From positions 1 through 14,749 of the forward strand of contig JALUAR010000135.1 in the NCBI GenBank assembly GCA_027050975.1: 14,749 nt of DNA, given 5' to 3'. Positions 5,956 through 12,701 of this stretch are shown piece by piece; the first letter of the stretch is position 1, and each line of letters starts with the position of its first letter. Made by a program: the position numbers and the translations under genes. The notes beneath the pieces are model-generated. The model was given only the letters and a program-made list of their open reading frames with translations, did not search any database and was not told the origin of the DNA. The DNA is from Thermodesulfovibrio sp. Its GTDB lineage: Bacteria; Nitrospirota; Thermodesulfovibrionia; Thermodesulfovibrionales; JdFR-85.

Positions 5956-8070
5956 ATGAGTACAGACACCTTACTTGGCTGCCTTAATCCTCAACAAAAA
6001 GAGGCACTCCTGCATACTGAGGGCCCTGTTTTGGTTATAGCAGGTGCAGGAAGTGGAAAGACCAGACTTATTACGCACAAATATGCCTACCTGACAAAGA
6101 AGAAACATTATTCTCCTTCTTCTATTTTTACTGTTACCTTTACAAATAAGGCTGCCGATGAGATGAAGCGTCGTGTTTGTGCACTCCTGTCGAAGGATCT
6201 GGGAAATTGCTGGATAGGTACATTCCATTCTCAGTGTAATAGGATCCTAAGAGAAGAAATAAAGGTTTTAGGATATAAGCCGGAATTTGTTATTTACGAC
6301 GAGACTGACCAGCATAGTCTCATTAGACATATCCTTCGGGAACTGAACATTTATGAGGCCTTGTACAAAGGAGTAACATCCAGGATCAGTGCACTTAAGG
6401 CTTCCATGATAACACCTGAGGAGTTTCTTGCCTCAGGCGACGGTTTTGGTTTTGACGAAAAGCTTGCAAAGGTTTATATCAGGTACCAGGATGAACTGAA
6501 AAAGTGTAATGCCCTGGATTTTGATGATCTTATTATGCTCACCGTTAAGATATTTCAGGACTATCCCGAGATACTCGAAAAATATCAGAATCGATTCAAG
6601 TATATTCTTGTTGATGAGTTCCAGGATACGAATTATGCCCAGTATATGTTGATAAAGCTTCTTGCCTCTGCCCACAGAAATATCTCAGCTGTTGGAGATG
6701 ACGACCAGAGTATCTACAAGTTCAGAGGCGCAGAGGTAAAAAACATTAACAGATTCGAGGAAGACTTTCCTGAGGTAAAGGTAATCAAACTTGAACAGAA
6801 CTACCGTAGCACTCAGAATATTCTTGATGTTTCCGGCTCCGTAATTTCCAGGAATCCGACACGCAAGAAAAAGACCCTCTGGACAGAAAGGGGAAGAGGA
6901 GAAAAGGTACATTTTTACTGGTTGCCAAATGAGGAGGATGAGGCAAAATATGTGGCCAAGGTTATAAGGGAGATATATCTTAAGGGTGAACATTCCTATG
7001 GCGATATTGCTGTGCTTTACAGAATCAACCTTCAGTCAAGGGCGATTGAAGAGGCCCTCAGAAGGGAAAGGATTCCTTACAGAGTTGTTGGTGGCCTGGG
7101 CTTTTACGAGCGGAAAGAGGTAAAAGACATCATAGCTTACCTGAGACTCGTAATCAATCCCCATGATAATGTGAGTTTAAGAAGAATAATCAACACCCCT
7201 CCGAGGGGTATCGGAGCTGCAACTATTAACAAGATAGAGCAGGAATCCAAAAAGAAGGGAATCAGTCTCTATGATGCCATAAGACAGATATGTTCTGGAA
7301 AATCCTCTTCTCAGGGAGTTGTTGAGAGGCTGAAGGGATTTGTTGCACTGCTTGATGAACTATCGGGGATGAGGAAACAGTCTCCACCTGAAACTATTCG
7401 TGCGATTGTGGAATTGACAGGGTATGCCGAGGGGCTTCCCGAAGAGAGGCTGCAGAATATAGCGGAACTGATGGCTTCGGCGGAAGGAAGCAGTCTGAAA
7501 GACTTTCTTGACACCGTTTCTCTGATTACAAGGCTTGATGATGCCCTGCCGGGTGACAGGGTTTCGCTAATGACCCTCCATACAGCCAAGGGGCTGGAAT
7601 TTCCCGTAGTCTTTATCGTGGGCCTTGAAGAGGGGTTAATTCCTTACTTTAAATCTTTTGACAGTGAAGAGGAACTCTGTGAGGAAAGAAGGCTCTTTTA
7701 TGTAGGTATGACAAGGGCCAAGGATATGCTCTTTCTTTCCGGAGCAAGAAAGAGACGGGTATTTTCAAAGCTTCAGGAGCAGGAACCATCAAGATTTCTC
7801 CGTGACATCCCCAGGGATTGCTGCCGCTGGATTGAGAAGGCTATCTGCAGGCATACATCGGTGGAGAAGAAACAGGACAACGGGAATAAGAAGCCCGTTA
7901 GTGTGGCTCTTCCGTACAAAACAGGCTGTCGTGTAAAACATCCGAAGTGGGGTGTTGGTGTTGTGAGAGACTGTTACGGCGAAGGAGATGACATGAAGGT
8001 CTGTGTAAATTTCCCTGGTGTGGGAATCAAGAGACTTGCACTGAAGTTTGCCCATCTGGAAAGAATATAA
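5956..8070 (+). CDS. pcrA: PcrA/UvrD-type superfamily 1 DNA helicase
   Basis: This is an ATP-driven 3'-5' DNA helicase for repair, replication restart and conflicts with transcription. All SF1A motifs are present in order: Walker A AGAGSGKT (29-36), TFTNKAADEMKRR (61-73), GTFHSQCNRIL (88-98), DEFQDT (220-225), VGDDDQSIYKFRGA (246-259), QNYRST (281-286), LHTAKGLEFPVVF (541-553) and RRLFYVGMTRAKD (578-590). Residues 653-704 match the small C-terminal Tudor-like domain (KTGCRVKHPKWGVGVV to FPGVGIKRLALKFAHL) that PcrA/UvrD use to bind RNA polymerase. That tail favours PcrA/UvrD over Rep. Length 704 is in range. The ATG has a good Shine-Dalgarno, AAGGAG, 7 bases upstream. gatC follows after 26 bases in the same direction. 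Confidence 0.95.
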   Translation: MSTDTLLGCLNPQQKEALLHTEGPVLVIAGAGSGKTRLITHKYAYLTKKKHYSPSSIFTVTFTNKAADEMKRRVCALLSKDLGNCWIGTFHSQCNRILREEIKVLGYKPEFVIYDETDQHSLIRHILRELNIYEALYKGVTSRISALKASMITPEEFLASGDGFGFDEKLAKVYIRYQDELKKCNALDFDDLIMLTVKIFQDYPEILEKYQNRFKYILVDEFQDTNYAQYMLIKLLASAHRNISAVGDDDQSIYKFRGAEVKNINRFEEDFPEVKVIKLEQNYRSTQNILDVSGSVISRNPTRKKKTLWTERGRGEKVHFYWLPNEEDEAKYVAKVIREIYLKGEHSYGDIAVLYRINLQSRAIEEALRRERIPYRVVGGLGFYERKEVKDIIAYLRLVINPHDNVSLRRIINTPPRGIGAATINKIEQESKKKGISLYDAIRQICSGKSSSQGVVERLKGFVALLDELSGMRKQSPPETIRAIVELTGYAEGLPEERLQNIAELMASAEGSSLKDFLDTVSLITRLDDALPGDRVSLMTLHTAKGLEFPVVFIVGLEEGLIPYFKSFDSEEELCEERRLFYVGMTRAKDMLFLSGARKRRVFSKLQEQEPSRFLRDIPRDCCRWIEKAICRHTSVEKKQDNGNKKPVSVALPYKTGCRVKHPKWGVGVVRDCYGEGDDMKVCVNFPGVGIKRLALKFAHLERI

Positions 8071-8096
8071 CAAGATATCGAGGCAGAGAGGGAATT

Positions 8097-8384
8097 ATGA
8101 AGTTATCCAGCAGTGAGGTTGAACATATTGCTCATCTTGCAAGACTCAGGCTGACGGAGGAAGAGAAGGAGCTTTATAGCTCTCAGCTGAGTAAGATACT
8201 GGATTATATCGAAAAACTGAACGAACTTGACACAACAGAAGTTGATCCTACAAGTCATGTGATACCGCTGAAGAATGTCTTCAGAGAGGATGTATTAGGT
8301 GAGTCTTTGCCGGTTGACGAGGCCCTGAGTAATGCGCCACAACGGGAAGACTCCTTTTATAAGGTCCCAAAAATTATTGATTAA
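8097..8384 (+). CDS. gatC: Asp/Glu-tRNA amidotransferase subunit C
   Basis: The 95-residue protein matches GatC over its full length. It starts with SSSEVEHIAHLARLRLTEEE, continues with the helix ending in ILDYIEKLNELDTTEVDPTSH, and then has the conserved PLKNVFREDV segment and a C-terminal PQREDSFYKVPKI. GatC is the small scaffold that holds GatA and GatB together in the complex turning misacylated Glu-tRNA(Gln) or Asp-tRNA(Asn) into Gln- or Asn-tRNA. gatA commonly follows gatC, but here a 198-base non-coding gap and an unrelated gene follow, so gatA and gatB must be elsewhere. Shine-Dalgarno GAGAGGGA (8086-8093) supports the start. Confidence 0.94.
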   Translation: MKLSSSEVEHIAHLARLRLTEEEKELYSSQLSKILDYIEKLNELDTTEVDPTSHVIPLKNVFREDVLGESLPVDEALSNAPQREDSFYKVPKIID

Positions 8385-8407
8385 GAGTTTCAGCAGCATT
8401 CCCATAA

Positions 8408-8421
8408 CCGGGTTTACCCGG
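8408..8421. terminator. Short GC hairpin after gatC, possible weak terminator
   Basis: CCGGG (8408-8412) and CCCGG (8417-8421) form a 5-base-pair GC stem with a TTTA loop, 24 bases after the gatC stop. No T run follows, so it is not a standard intrinsic terminator. It might slow polymerase or protect the 3' end. The rest of the 8385-8582 gap is AT-rich, with no gene remnant I can recognise and no convincing promoter. Confidence 0.35.
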
Positions 8422-8582
8422 AAGCTTAATTATACACACAAATATTTCCAAGCTGTAGCCAGTATCGAGTCCTGCTTAATGCAAGGATAACAATTTTTTC
8501 TTGTGTTTTTGACTGTGAAAAAACGACGTGCTTCAGAGATAGATTTGGATAACGGATAGAAAGACAGCAGGATAGTCGATCA

Positions 8583-9632
8583 ATGAATAAAAGGGTCTTG
8601 ATGAAGGGCAATGAGGTTATTGCTGAGGCAGCCATAAGGGCTGGCTGCAGGTTTTACGCAGGCTATCCCATTACGCCCCAGAATGAAATCCCCGAGTATA
8701 TGTCAAAGCGGATGCCTGAAGTTGGTGGAGTATTTATTCAGGCAGAGAGTGAGCTGGCAGCTATCAATATGGTTTTCGGTGCCTCAGCAGCAGGTGCAAG
8801 GGCCATGACATCGTCGTCCTCTCCCGGAATCAGTCTTAAACAGGAAGGCATCTCCTTTCTGGTTGGAGCGGAGCTTCCAGCAGTTATAGTGAATATGCAG
8901 AGGGGAGGTCCGGGGCTTGGAAATATTTCAGGAAGCCAGCAGGATTATTTTCAGGCTGTCAAAGGCGGTGGCCATGGTGACTATAAACTCCTGGTTTATG
9001 CACCATTTAATCATCAGGAGTTATGGAGCCTTACGATGAGGGCCTTCGACAGGGCCGATGAGTACCGAAATCCGGTAATGATACTTGCTGATGGTGTTCT
9101 CGGCCAGATGATGGAACCATTTACACCGACTGATTATAATCCGCCTGAACTGCCTCCGAAGGATTGGGTCCTCGATGGTTGTAAGGGAAGGCCACCGAGG
9201 GTGATCAAGTCTCTTTATCTCGGAGAGGGAGAGCTTGAAAGACATACCCGGAAGTTATTCAGTAAATACAAAAAGATGAAAGAGAAAGATGTTCTTTATG
9301 AAAGCTATGAAACTGAAGATGCTGATCTGGTAATAGCGGCCTTTGGTATTGCTGCAAGGGTCTGCCTGTCAGCTGTCCGAATGCTCAGGGAGAAAGGGTG
9401 CAGAGTCGGTCTTTTCAGGCCTATTACTCTATTCCCCTTCCCGGAAAAGGAGATACAGGAGATTGCTTCTGCAGGAAAGAGATTCTTAGTTGTGGAACTG
9501 AATATGGGACAGATGGTTGAAGATGTAAAACTTTCGGTCAATGGCATGACAGAGGTGAGTTTTTACGGGCGCACCGGCGGAAGCATGATTTTCCCTGAAG
9601 AGATTGTTCAGGAAGCGGAGAGGATGCTTTAG
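8583..9632 (+). CDS. 2-oxoacid:ferredoxin oxidoreductase, alpha subunit (VorB/KorA type)
   Basis: The 349-residue protein matches the alpha subunit of thiamine-diphosphate 2-oxoacid:ferredoxin oxidoreductases, closest in motif to VorB. Seen are MKGNEVIAEAAIRAGCRFYAGYPITPQNE (residues 7-34), IQAESELAAINMVFGASAAGARAMTSSSSPG, and NMQRGGPGLGNISGSQQDY (104-122). The Pro-rich linker and C-terminal RPITLFPFPEKEI domain are also typical. These enzymes reversibly decarboxylate 2-oxoacids to acyl-CoA with electrons passed to ferredoxin, and need a beta subunit that carries thiamine diphosphate and a cluster. No beta, gamma or ferredoxin gene is adjacent: a gap lies before it and proB converges 3 bases after it. 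Substrate (2-oxoisovalerate, 2-oxoglutarate or other) cannot be settled from sequence. The ribosome site is weak (AGCAGGA, 8566-8572). The reading frame is intact. Confidence 0.9.
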   Translation: MNKRVLMKGNEVIAEAAIRAGCRFYAGYPITPQNEIPEYMSKRMPEVGGVFIQAESELAAINMVFGASAAGARAMTSSSSPGISLKQEGISFLVGAELPAVIVNMQRGGPGLGNISGSQQDYFQAVKGGGHGDYKLLVYAPFNHQELWSLTMRAFDRADEYRNPVMILADGVLGQMMEPFTPTDYNPPELPPKDWVLDGCKGRPPRVIKSLYLGEGELERHTRKLFSKYKKMKEKDVLYESYETEDADLVIAAFGIAARVCLSAVRMLREKGCRVGLFRPITLFPFPEKEIQEIASAGKRFLVVELNMGQMVEDVKLSVNGMTEVSFYGRTGGSMIFPEEIVQEAERML

Positions 9633-9635
9633 GGC

Positions 9636-10733
9636 TTATCCCTCCAGAATCACAAGATTGTCCCTGTGAATCACCTCATCAGAGTATTTATATCCCAGGA
9701 TGCCTTCTATCTCAGAGGTTTTGTGGCCTTTAATCTTTTCGATCTCCAGGGATGAGTAATTCGTAAGACCCTTTGCGAATCTCTTGCCCTCTTTGTCCAC
9801 GCAATATACGGCATCTCCAGAAGAGAAGTTTCCACTTGTTGTCACAATGCCGGAAGGGAGTAAGCTCTTACCTTTCTTCAGTATAGCCTCCCTTGCTCCG
9901 TCATCCACAACTATGCTTCCTCTGGAGCGAAGGCCAAAGGCGATCCAACCCTTTCTGGATGAGACCTTTCGGCCCTTTGGTTGGAACTCTGTTCCGTAAT
10001 GTTCGCCATTGAGGAGCCTTTTCAAAAGGCCGGGAATATTACCATTTATAATGTTAACGGTTATTCCGAACCCCATTGCCTTTTTAGCAGCTAAAAGCTT
10101 GGAGTACATCCCTCCAGTGCCAAGACTGCTGCCTGACATACCAGCTGTTTTTTCAAGCTCGGGAGTAATGTCTTCCACTCTTTCTATCAGTCTGGCATTT
10201 TTATATCTTTTGGGATCTTTTGTATAAAGACCGTCCACGTCGGATAGAATAATGAGCCTGTCAGCATCAACAAGCCCTGCCACAAGGGAGGCAAGCTGGT
10301 CATTGTCTCCGAATTTTATCTCATCTACTGCAACGGTGTCATTCTCATTTATTATCGGGATAACGCCGTAACTCAAGAGAGTCAGTATGGTGTTTTTTGC
10401 GTTTATGTATCTGTTTCTGTCAAAGAAGGCATCCCTTGTCAGGAGTATCTGGGCTACTTTTTTGCCATACTTGGAGAAACTTTTTTCATATGCCCACATG
10501 AGTCCGCTCTGGCCTGCGGCAGCAGCAGCCTGTTTATGCATAATGTCCCGGGGCTTTGTTTTTAACCCGAGACGCTTCATACCTGCTGCAATGGCTCCGG
10601 AGGATACCACCACCACCTCATTACCCATGGAATGGACCTCAGAGATGTCTGATGAGAGGGCATTAATACGTTTCTCACTCAGCCCCTCTTCGGTTGCAAT
10701 CAGATTGCTGCCTATCTTTATTACGATTCTCAT
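9636..10733 (-). CDS. proB: Glutamate 5-kinase with C-terminal PUA domain
   Basis: ProB phosphorylates glutamate to gamma-glutamyl phosphate, the first step of proline synthesis and usually its feedback point. The amino-acid-kinase domain (about residues 1-250) shows IVIKIGSNLIA, SSGAIAAGMKRLG, INENDTV, FGDNDQLASLVAGLVDAD, LSDVDGLYTKDP and GTGGMYSKLLAAK. A PUA domain occupies about 270-355 (GSIVVDDGAREAIL to LGYKYSDEVIHRDN). Length 365 compares with 367 in E. coli. It is the last gene of the mqnB-obgE-proB operon, 28 bases after obgE. A TATAAT (complement of 10745-10750) lies just upstream, but I find no good -35. The ribosome site is poor. proA, the usual neighbour, is absent here. The stop lies 3 bases from the stop of the converging oxidoreductase gene. 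Confidence 0.96.
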   Translation of the reverse strand: MRIVIKIGSNLIATEEGLSEKRINALSSDISEVHSMGNEVVVVSSGAIAAGMKRLGLKTKPRDIMHKQAAAAAGQSGLMWAYEKSFSKYGKKVAQILLTRDAFFDRNRYINAKNTILTLLSYGVIPIINENDTVAVDEIKFGDNDQLASLVAGLVDADRLIILSDVDGLYTKDPKRYKNARLIERVEDITPELEKTAGMSGSSLGTGGMYSKLLAAKKAMGFGITVNIINGNIPGLLKRLLNGEHYGTEFQPKGRKVSSRKGWIAFGLRSRGSIVVDDGAREAILKKGKSLLPSGIVTTSGNFSSGDAVYCVDKEGKRFAKGLTNYSSLEIEKIKGHKTSEIEGILGYKYSDEVIHRDNLVILEG

Positions 10734-10761
10734 CCTGACTAACTATTATACTTTTTTCTGG

Positions 10762-11787
10762 TTATGATTCGGTTTTTATCTCCTTCTGTTTCTCTTTCTC
10801 AACCTCTTCTGCCAGGAATATCAGGAGACCCTTCACTCCTTCTCCAATAATGGCCGAGATGGCAAAGAAAGGCAGATTATTTATTTTACAATAATCACTT
10901 AGTGCCTGTAATTTTCCCGGATTTGCCACATCCAGCTTTGTGGCGACCACGATCTGTGGTCTTTCAAGGAGGTCTCCCCTGTACTTTTTCAACTCATTGG
11001 CGATTTTCTTAAAGTTCTCTACAGGATCGCCGGGTGTCAGGTCTGATACATCAACGAGATGAAGTAGTATTTTTGTTCTTTCCACATGCCTTAGAAACTG
11101 GAACCCAAGACCGGCTCCCTTATGGGCTCCTTCGATAAGACCGGGGATATCCGCGATTACAAAGCTTTTGTATTCGTTTATCTTCACCACGCCAAGGTTT
11201 GGCGTAAGTGTGGTGAAGGGATAGTCTGCTATCTTTGGTTTTGCAGCAGAGACCTTTGAGATAAAGGTTGACTTTCCTGCGTTGGGAAGCCCTATAAGTC
11301 CCACATCTGCCAGGAGTTTCAGCTCCAGAATAATATCTCGCTCCTGTCCCGGCAGTCCTGGCTGAGCATACCGTGGTGCCTGGCGTGTGGGGGTGGCAAA
11401 GTGGGCATTGCCAAGCCCGCCTTTTCCACCTTTGGCTACTATGACCTCTGCTCCAGGTCTGTCCAGGTCTGCCAGGATCTCGTTTGTCTCGGCATCTCTG
11501 ACCACTGTGCCAACCGGTACCTTTATGATAAGGTCTTCTCCGTCTGCACCATGCATCTTTTTGCCTTTGCCATGGCCTCCGCGTTTTGCACGGTAGGTCT
11601 TTTTGTATTTGTGATCCAGCAGGGTGTACAGTTGCGGGTCAGCCCTCACAATTACATGACCTCCTCTTCCACCGTCTCCACCGTCAGGGCCGCCTTTCGG
11701 GATAAACTTCTCCCTGCGGAAACTAACACATCCCTTTCCGCCGTCACCAGCCTTGACATGGATCATTACATAATCAACAAATTTCAT
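10762..11787 (-). CDS. obgE: Obg-family GTPase (CgtA)
   Basis: Obg is an essential GTPase that binds the 50S subunit and links ribosome assembly to stress signalling. The Obg fold (about 1-158) has its glycine-rich loops (FRREKFIPKGGPDGGDGGRGG, residues 23-43). The G domain has the P-loop GLPNAGKST (166-174), switch YPFTTLTPNLGVV (189-201), DIPG (213-216) and the G5 SA at 311-312. The G4 motif is TKLD (283-286) where NKxD is usual; Asp is kept and Thr replaces Asn, as in Rho GTPases, so function is probably retained. There is no long C-terminal OCT domain, only a charged tail. Its ATG overlaps the mqnB-like stop by four bases (ATGA), so the two are coupled. rplU and rpmA, frequent neighbours of obg, are not here. 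Confidence 0.96.
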   Translation of the reverse strand: MKFVDYVMIHVKAGDGGKGCVSFRREKFIPKGGPDGGDGGRGGHVIVRADPQLYTLLDHKYKKTYRAKRGGHGKGKKMHGADGEDLIIKVPVGTVVRDAETNEILADLDRPGAEVIVAKGGKGGLGNAHFATPTRQAPRYAQPGLPGQERDIILELKLLADVGLIGLPNAGKSTFISKVSAAKPKIADYPFTTLTPNLGVVKINEYKSFVIADIPGLIEGAHKGAGLGFQFLRHVERTKILLHLVDVSDLTPGDPVENFKKIANELKKYRGDLLERPQIVVATKLDVANPGKLQALSDYCKINNLPFFAISAIIGEGVKGLLIFLAEEVEKEKQKEIKTES

Positions 11788-12524
11788 AAGATCTTAAGCA
11801 AAGAAAGTACCGTATCCTGGCATTTTGCGGCTGCCTCCTTGAGCCGCCACTTTCTCCTGTCCCTGTCCTCTACAATATTACTTATGGCCCTGATTTCCAG
11901 AAAGTCAATCCCCTGCACCCTGCATACATGAGCAATGGCTGCTCCCTCCATGTTTTCGCATATCCCTCGGAAACGTCTTCTCAGGTAAAGAGCTCGCTCT
12001 GTGGTGCCTGTAATTGTGGAGACTGTTAAAAAGGGGCCTTTCTTTATATTGTACCCTGTTCTTTTTAGAAGTTTCTCTATTTTTGAGACCAGAGCATGGT
12101 TCAGAGGAATCTCGTTGTAAAGAGGCGAGCGTCCCTTTCGGGCAGGAACCAGTTCAATACCAACAAATTCCATCCCCATAAATCCCCTGCCTGTAAGCAG
12201 CCCCTCATCAGCATATATCTCCTTTTCGGCTATGGCGATTGTGCCTATTGTAAGGCCTGAACCCGGATAGGCTCCGCCAATGCCAAAGTTTATAATGATA
12301 TACGGTTTAAAGATCTCAGCCATAATCGCTGCCGAGACAGCAGCATTTACTTTTCCGGCTCCGGATACAGCCATTACAACTTCTCTTTCCTGAATTTTCC
12401 CTCTGTAATAGGTAATTACTCCCCTGGTGATTCTCTTTTGGTTTTTGAGTTTTTTCAGAAGTTCCGATGACTCAAACTCAACTGCAGATATCAGGCCTAT
12501 TAATCTCTTCTTCATATGACTCAT
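11784..12524 (-). CDS. mqnB: Nucleoside hydrolase of the MTAN superfamily, probable futalosine hydrolase
   Basis: The 246-residue protein has the fold signatures of 5'-methylthioadenosine/SAH nucleosidase: VSGAGKVNAA (53-62), NFGIGGAYPGSGLTIGTI (79-96) and ENMEGAAIAHVC (190-201). Two details favour futalosine hydrolase (MqnB). The active-site motif near the C-terminus is RAISN (212-216) rather than RAISD of MTA/SAH nucleosidase, and it is followed by an Arg/Asp-rich stretch ending in Trp (EDRDRRKW), typical of MqnB. The segment TVSTITGTTERA also fits. MqnB removes hypoxanthine from futalosine in the alternative menaquinone pathway. Without other mqn genes in view, an MTA/SAH role is not excluded. 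The start has no clear Shine-Dalgarno; Met4 is an alternative start. It is the first gene of a minus-strand operon with obgE and proB. Confidence 0.75.
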   Translation of the reverse strand: MSHMKKRLIGLISAVEFESSELLKKLKNQKRITRGVITYYRGKIQEREVVMAVSGAGKVNAAVSAAIMAEIFKPYIIINFGIGGAYPGSGLTIGTIAIAEKEIYADEGLLTGRGFMGMEFVGIELVPARKGRSPLYNEIPLNHALVSKIEKLLKRTGYNIKKGPFLTVSTITGTTERALYLRRRFRGICENMEGAAIAHVCRVQGIDFLEIRAISNIVEDRDRRKWRLKEAAAKCQDTVLSLLKIL

Positions 12525-12539
12525 TGGTGTTCTGTAAAA

Positions 12540-12567
12540 ATTTTAATAAAAAGCTCCTGCTATACAA
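12540..12567 (-). promoter_or_regulatory. Candidate promoter for mqnB-obgE-proB
   Basis: On the minus strand TTGTAT (12562-12567) is followed after 16 bases by TAAAAT (12540-12545), a five-of-six -10 match. The transcript would begin near 12533, giving a leader of about 9 bases. This would explain the absence of a Shine-Dalgarno before the ATG at 12524. The -35 is weak and the region is AT-rich, so chance matches are likely. Confidence 0.35.
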
Positions 12568-12592
12568 TATTTACTCTGTTTATCGAACAGTG

Positions 12593-12614
12593 GTAATATT
12601 GACTATTATATTAC
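12593..12614. promoter_or_regulatory. Dyad overlapping the purH-like promoter -35
   Basis: GTAATAT (12593-12599) and ATATTAC (12608-12614) form a 7-base inverted repeat with an 8-base centre. It overlaps the -35 TTGACT at 12599-12604. It sits in the middle of the divergent region where a regulator could control either gene. AT-rich DNA yields such dyads by chance, so this is only a candidate operator. Confidence 0.3.
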
Positions 12615-12628
12615 TGGATTGTTTTAAT
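12599..12628 (+). promoter_or_regulatory. Sigma-70-type promoter for the AICAR transformylase gene
   Basis: TTGACT (12599-12604; five of six) is followed after 18 bases by TTTAAT (12623-12628; five of six). Transcription would start near 12635, leaving a leader of about 67 bases that ends in the strong Shine-Dalgarno GAGGAGG (12691-12697), 4 bases before the ATG. I see no riboswitch-like structure in the leader. Confidence 0.5.
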
Positions 12629-12701
12629 AATATTCAAAATTAAACTGAGTCATTTAAAGATATAAGCCGTTTTCTTAACAATTCTTCTCTGAGGAGGCTT
12701 T

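Noticed and set aside
8485..8497. GGATAACAATTT, resembling the lac operator or a cloning-vector segment
   Set aside because: Only 12 bases match and the rest of the operator is absent. The flanks are ordinary AT-rich genome sequence, so I take it as coincidence.
8509..8545. TTGACT as a promoter for the oxidoreductase alpha gene
   Set aside because: No acceptable -10 lies 16-18 bases downstream; the nearest, TAGATT, is 25 bases away.
10387..10767. Open frame of 126 codons on the plus strand with hydrophobic stretches
   Set aside because: It is antisense to proB; the hydrophobicity comes from reading the complement of charged codons.
11401..11931. Open frame of 176 codons on the plus strand
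   Set aside because: It lies antisense to obgE and the mqnB-like gene, is Cys/Ser/Phe-rich in the manner of shadow frames, and lacks a ribosome site.
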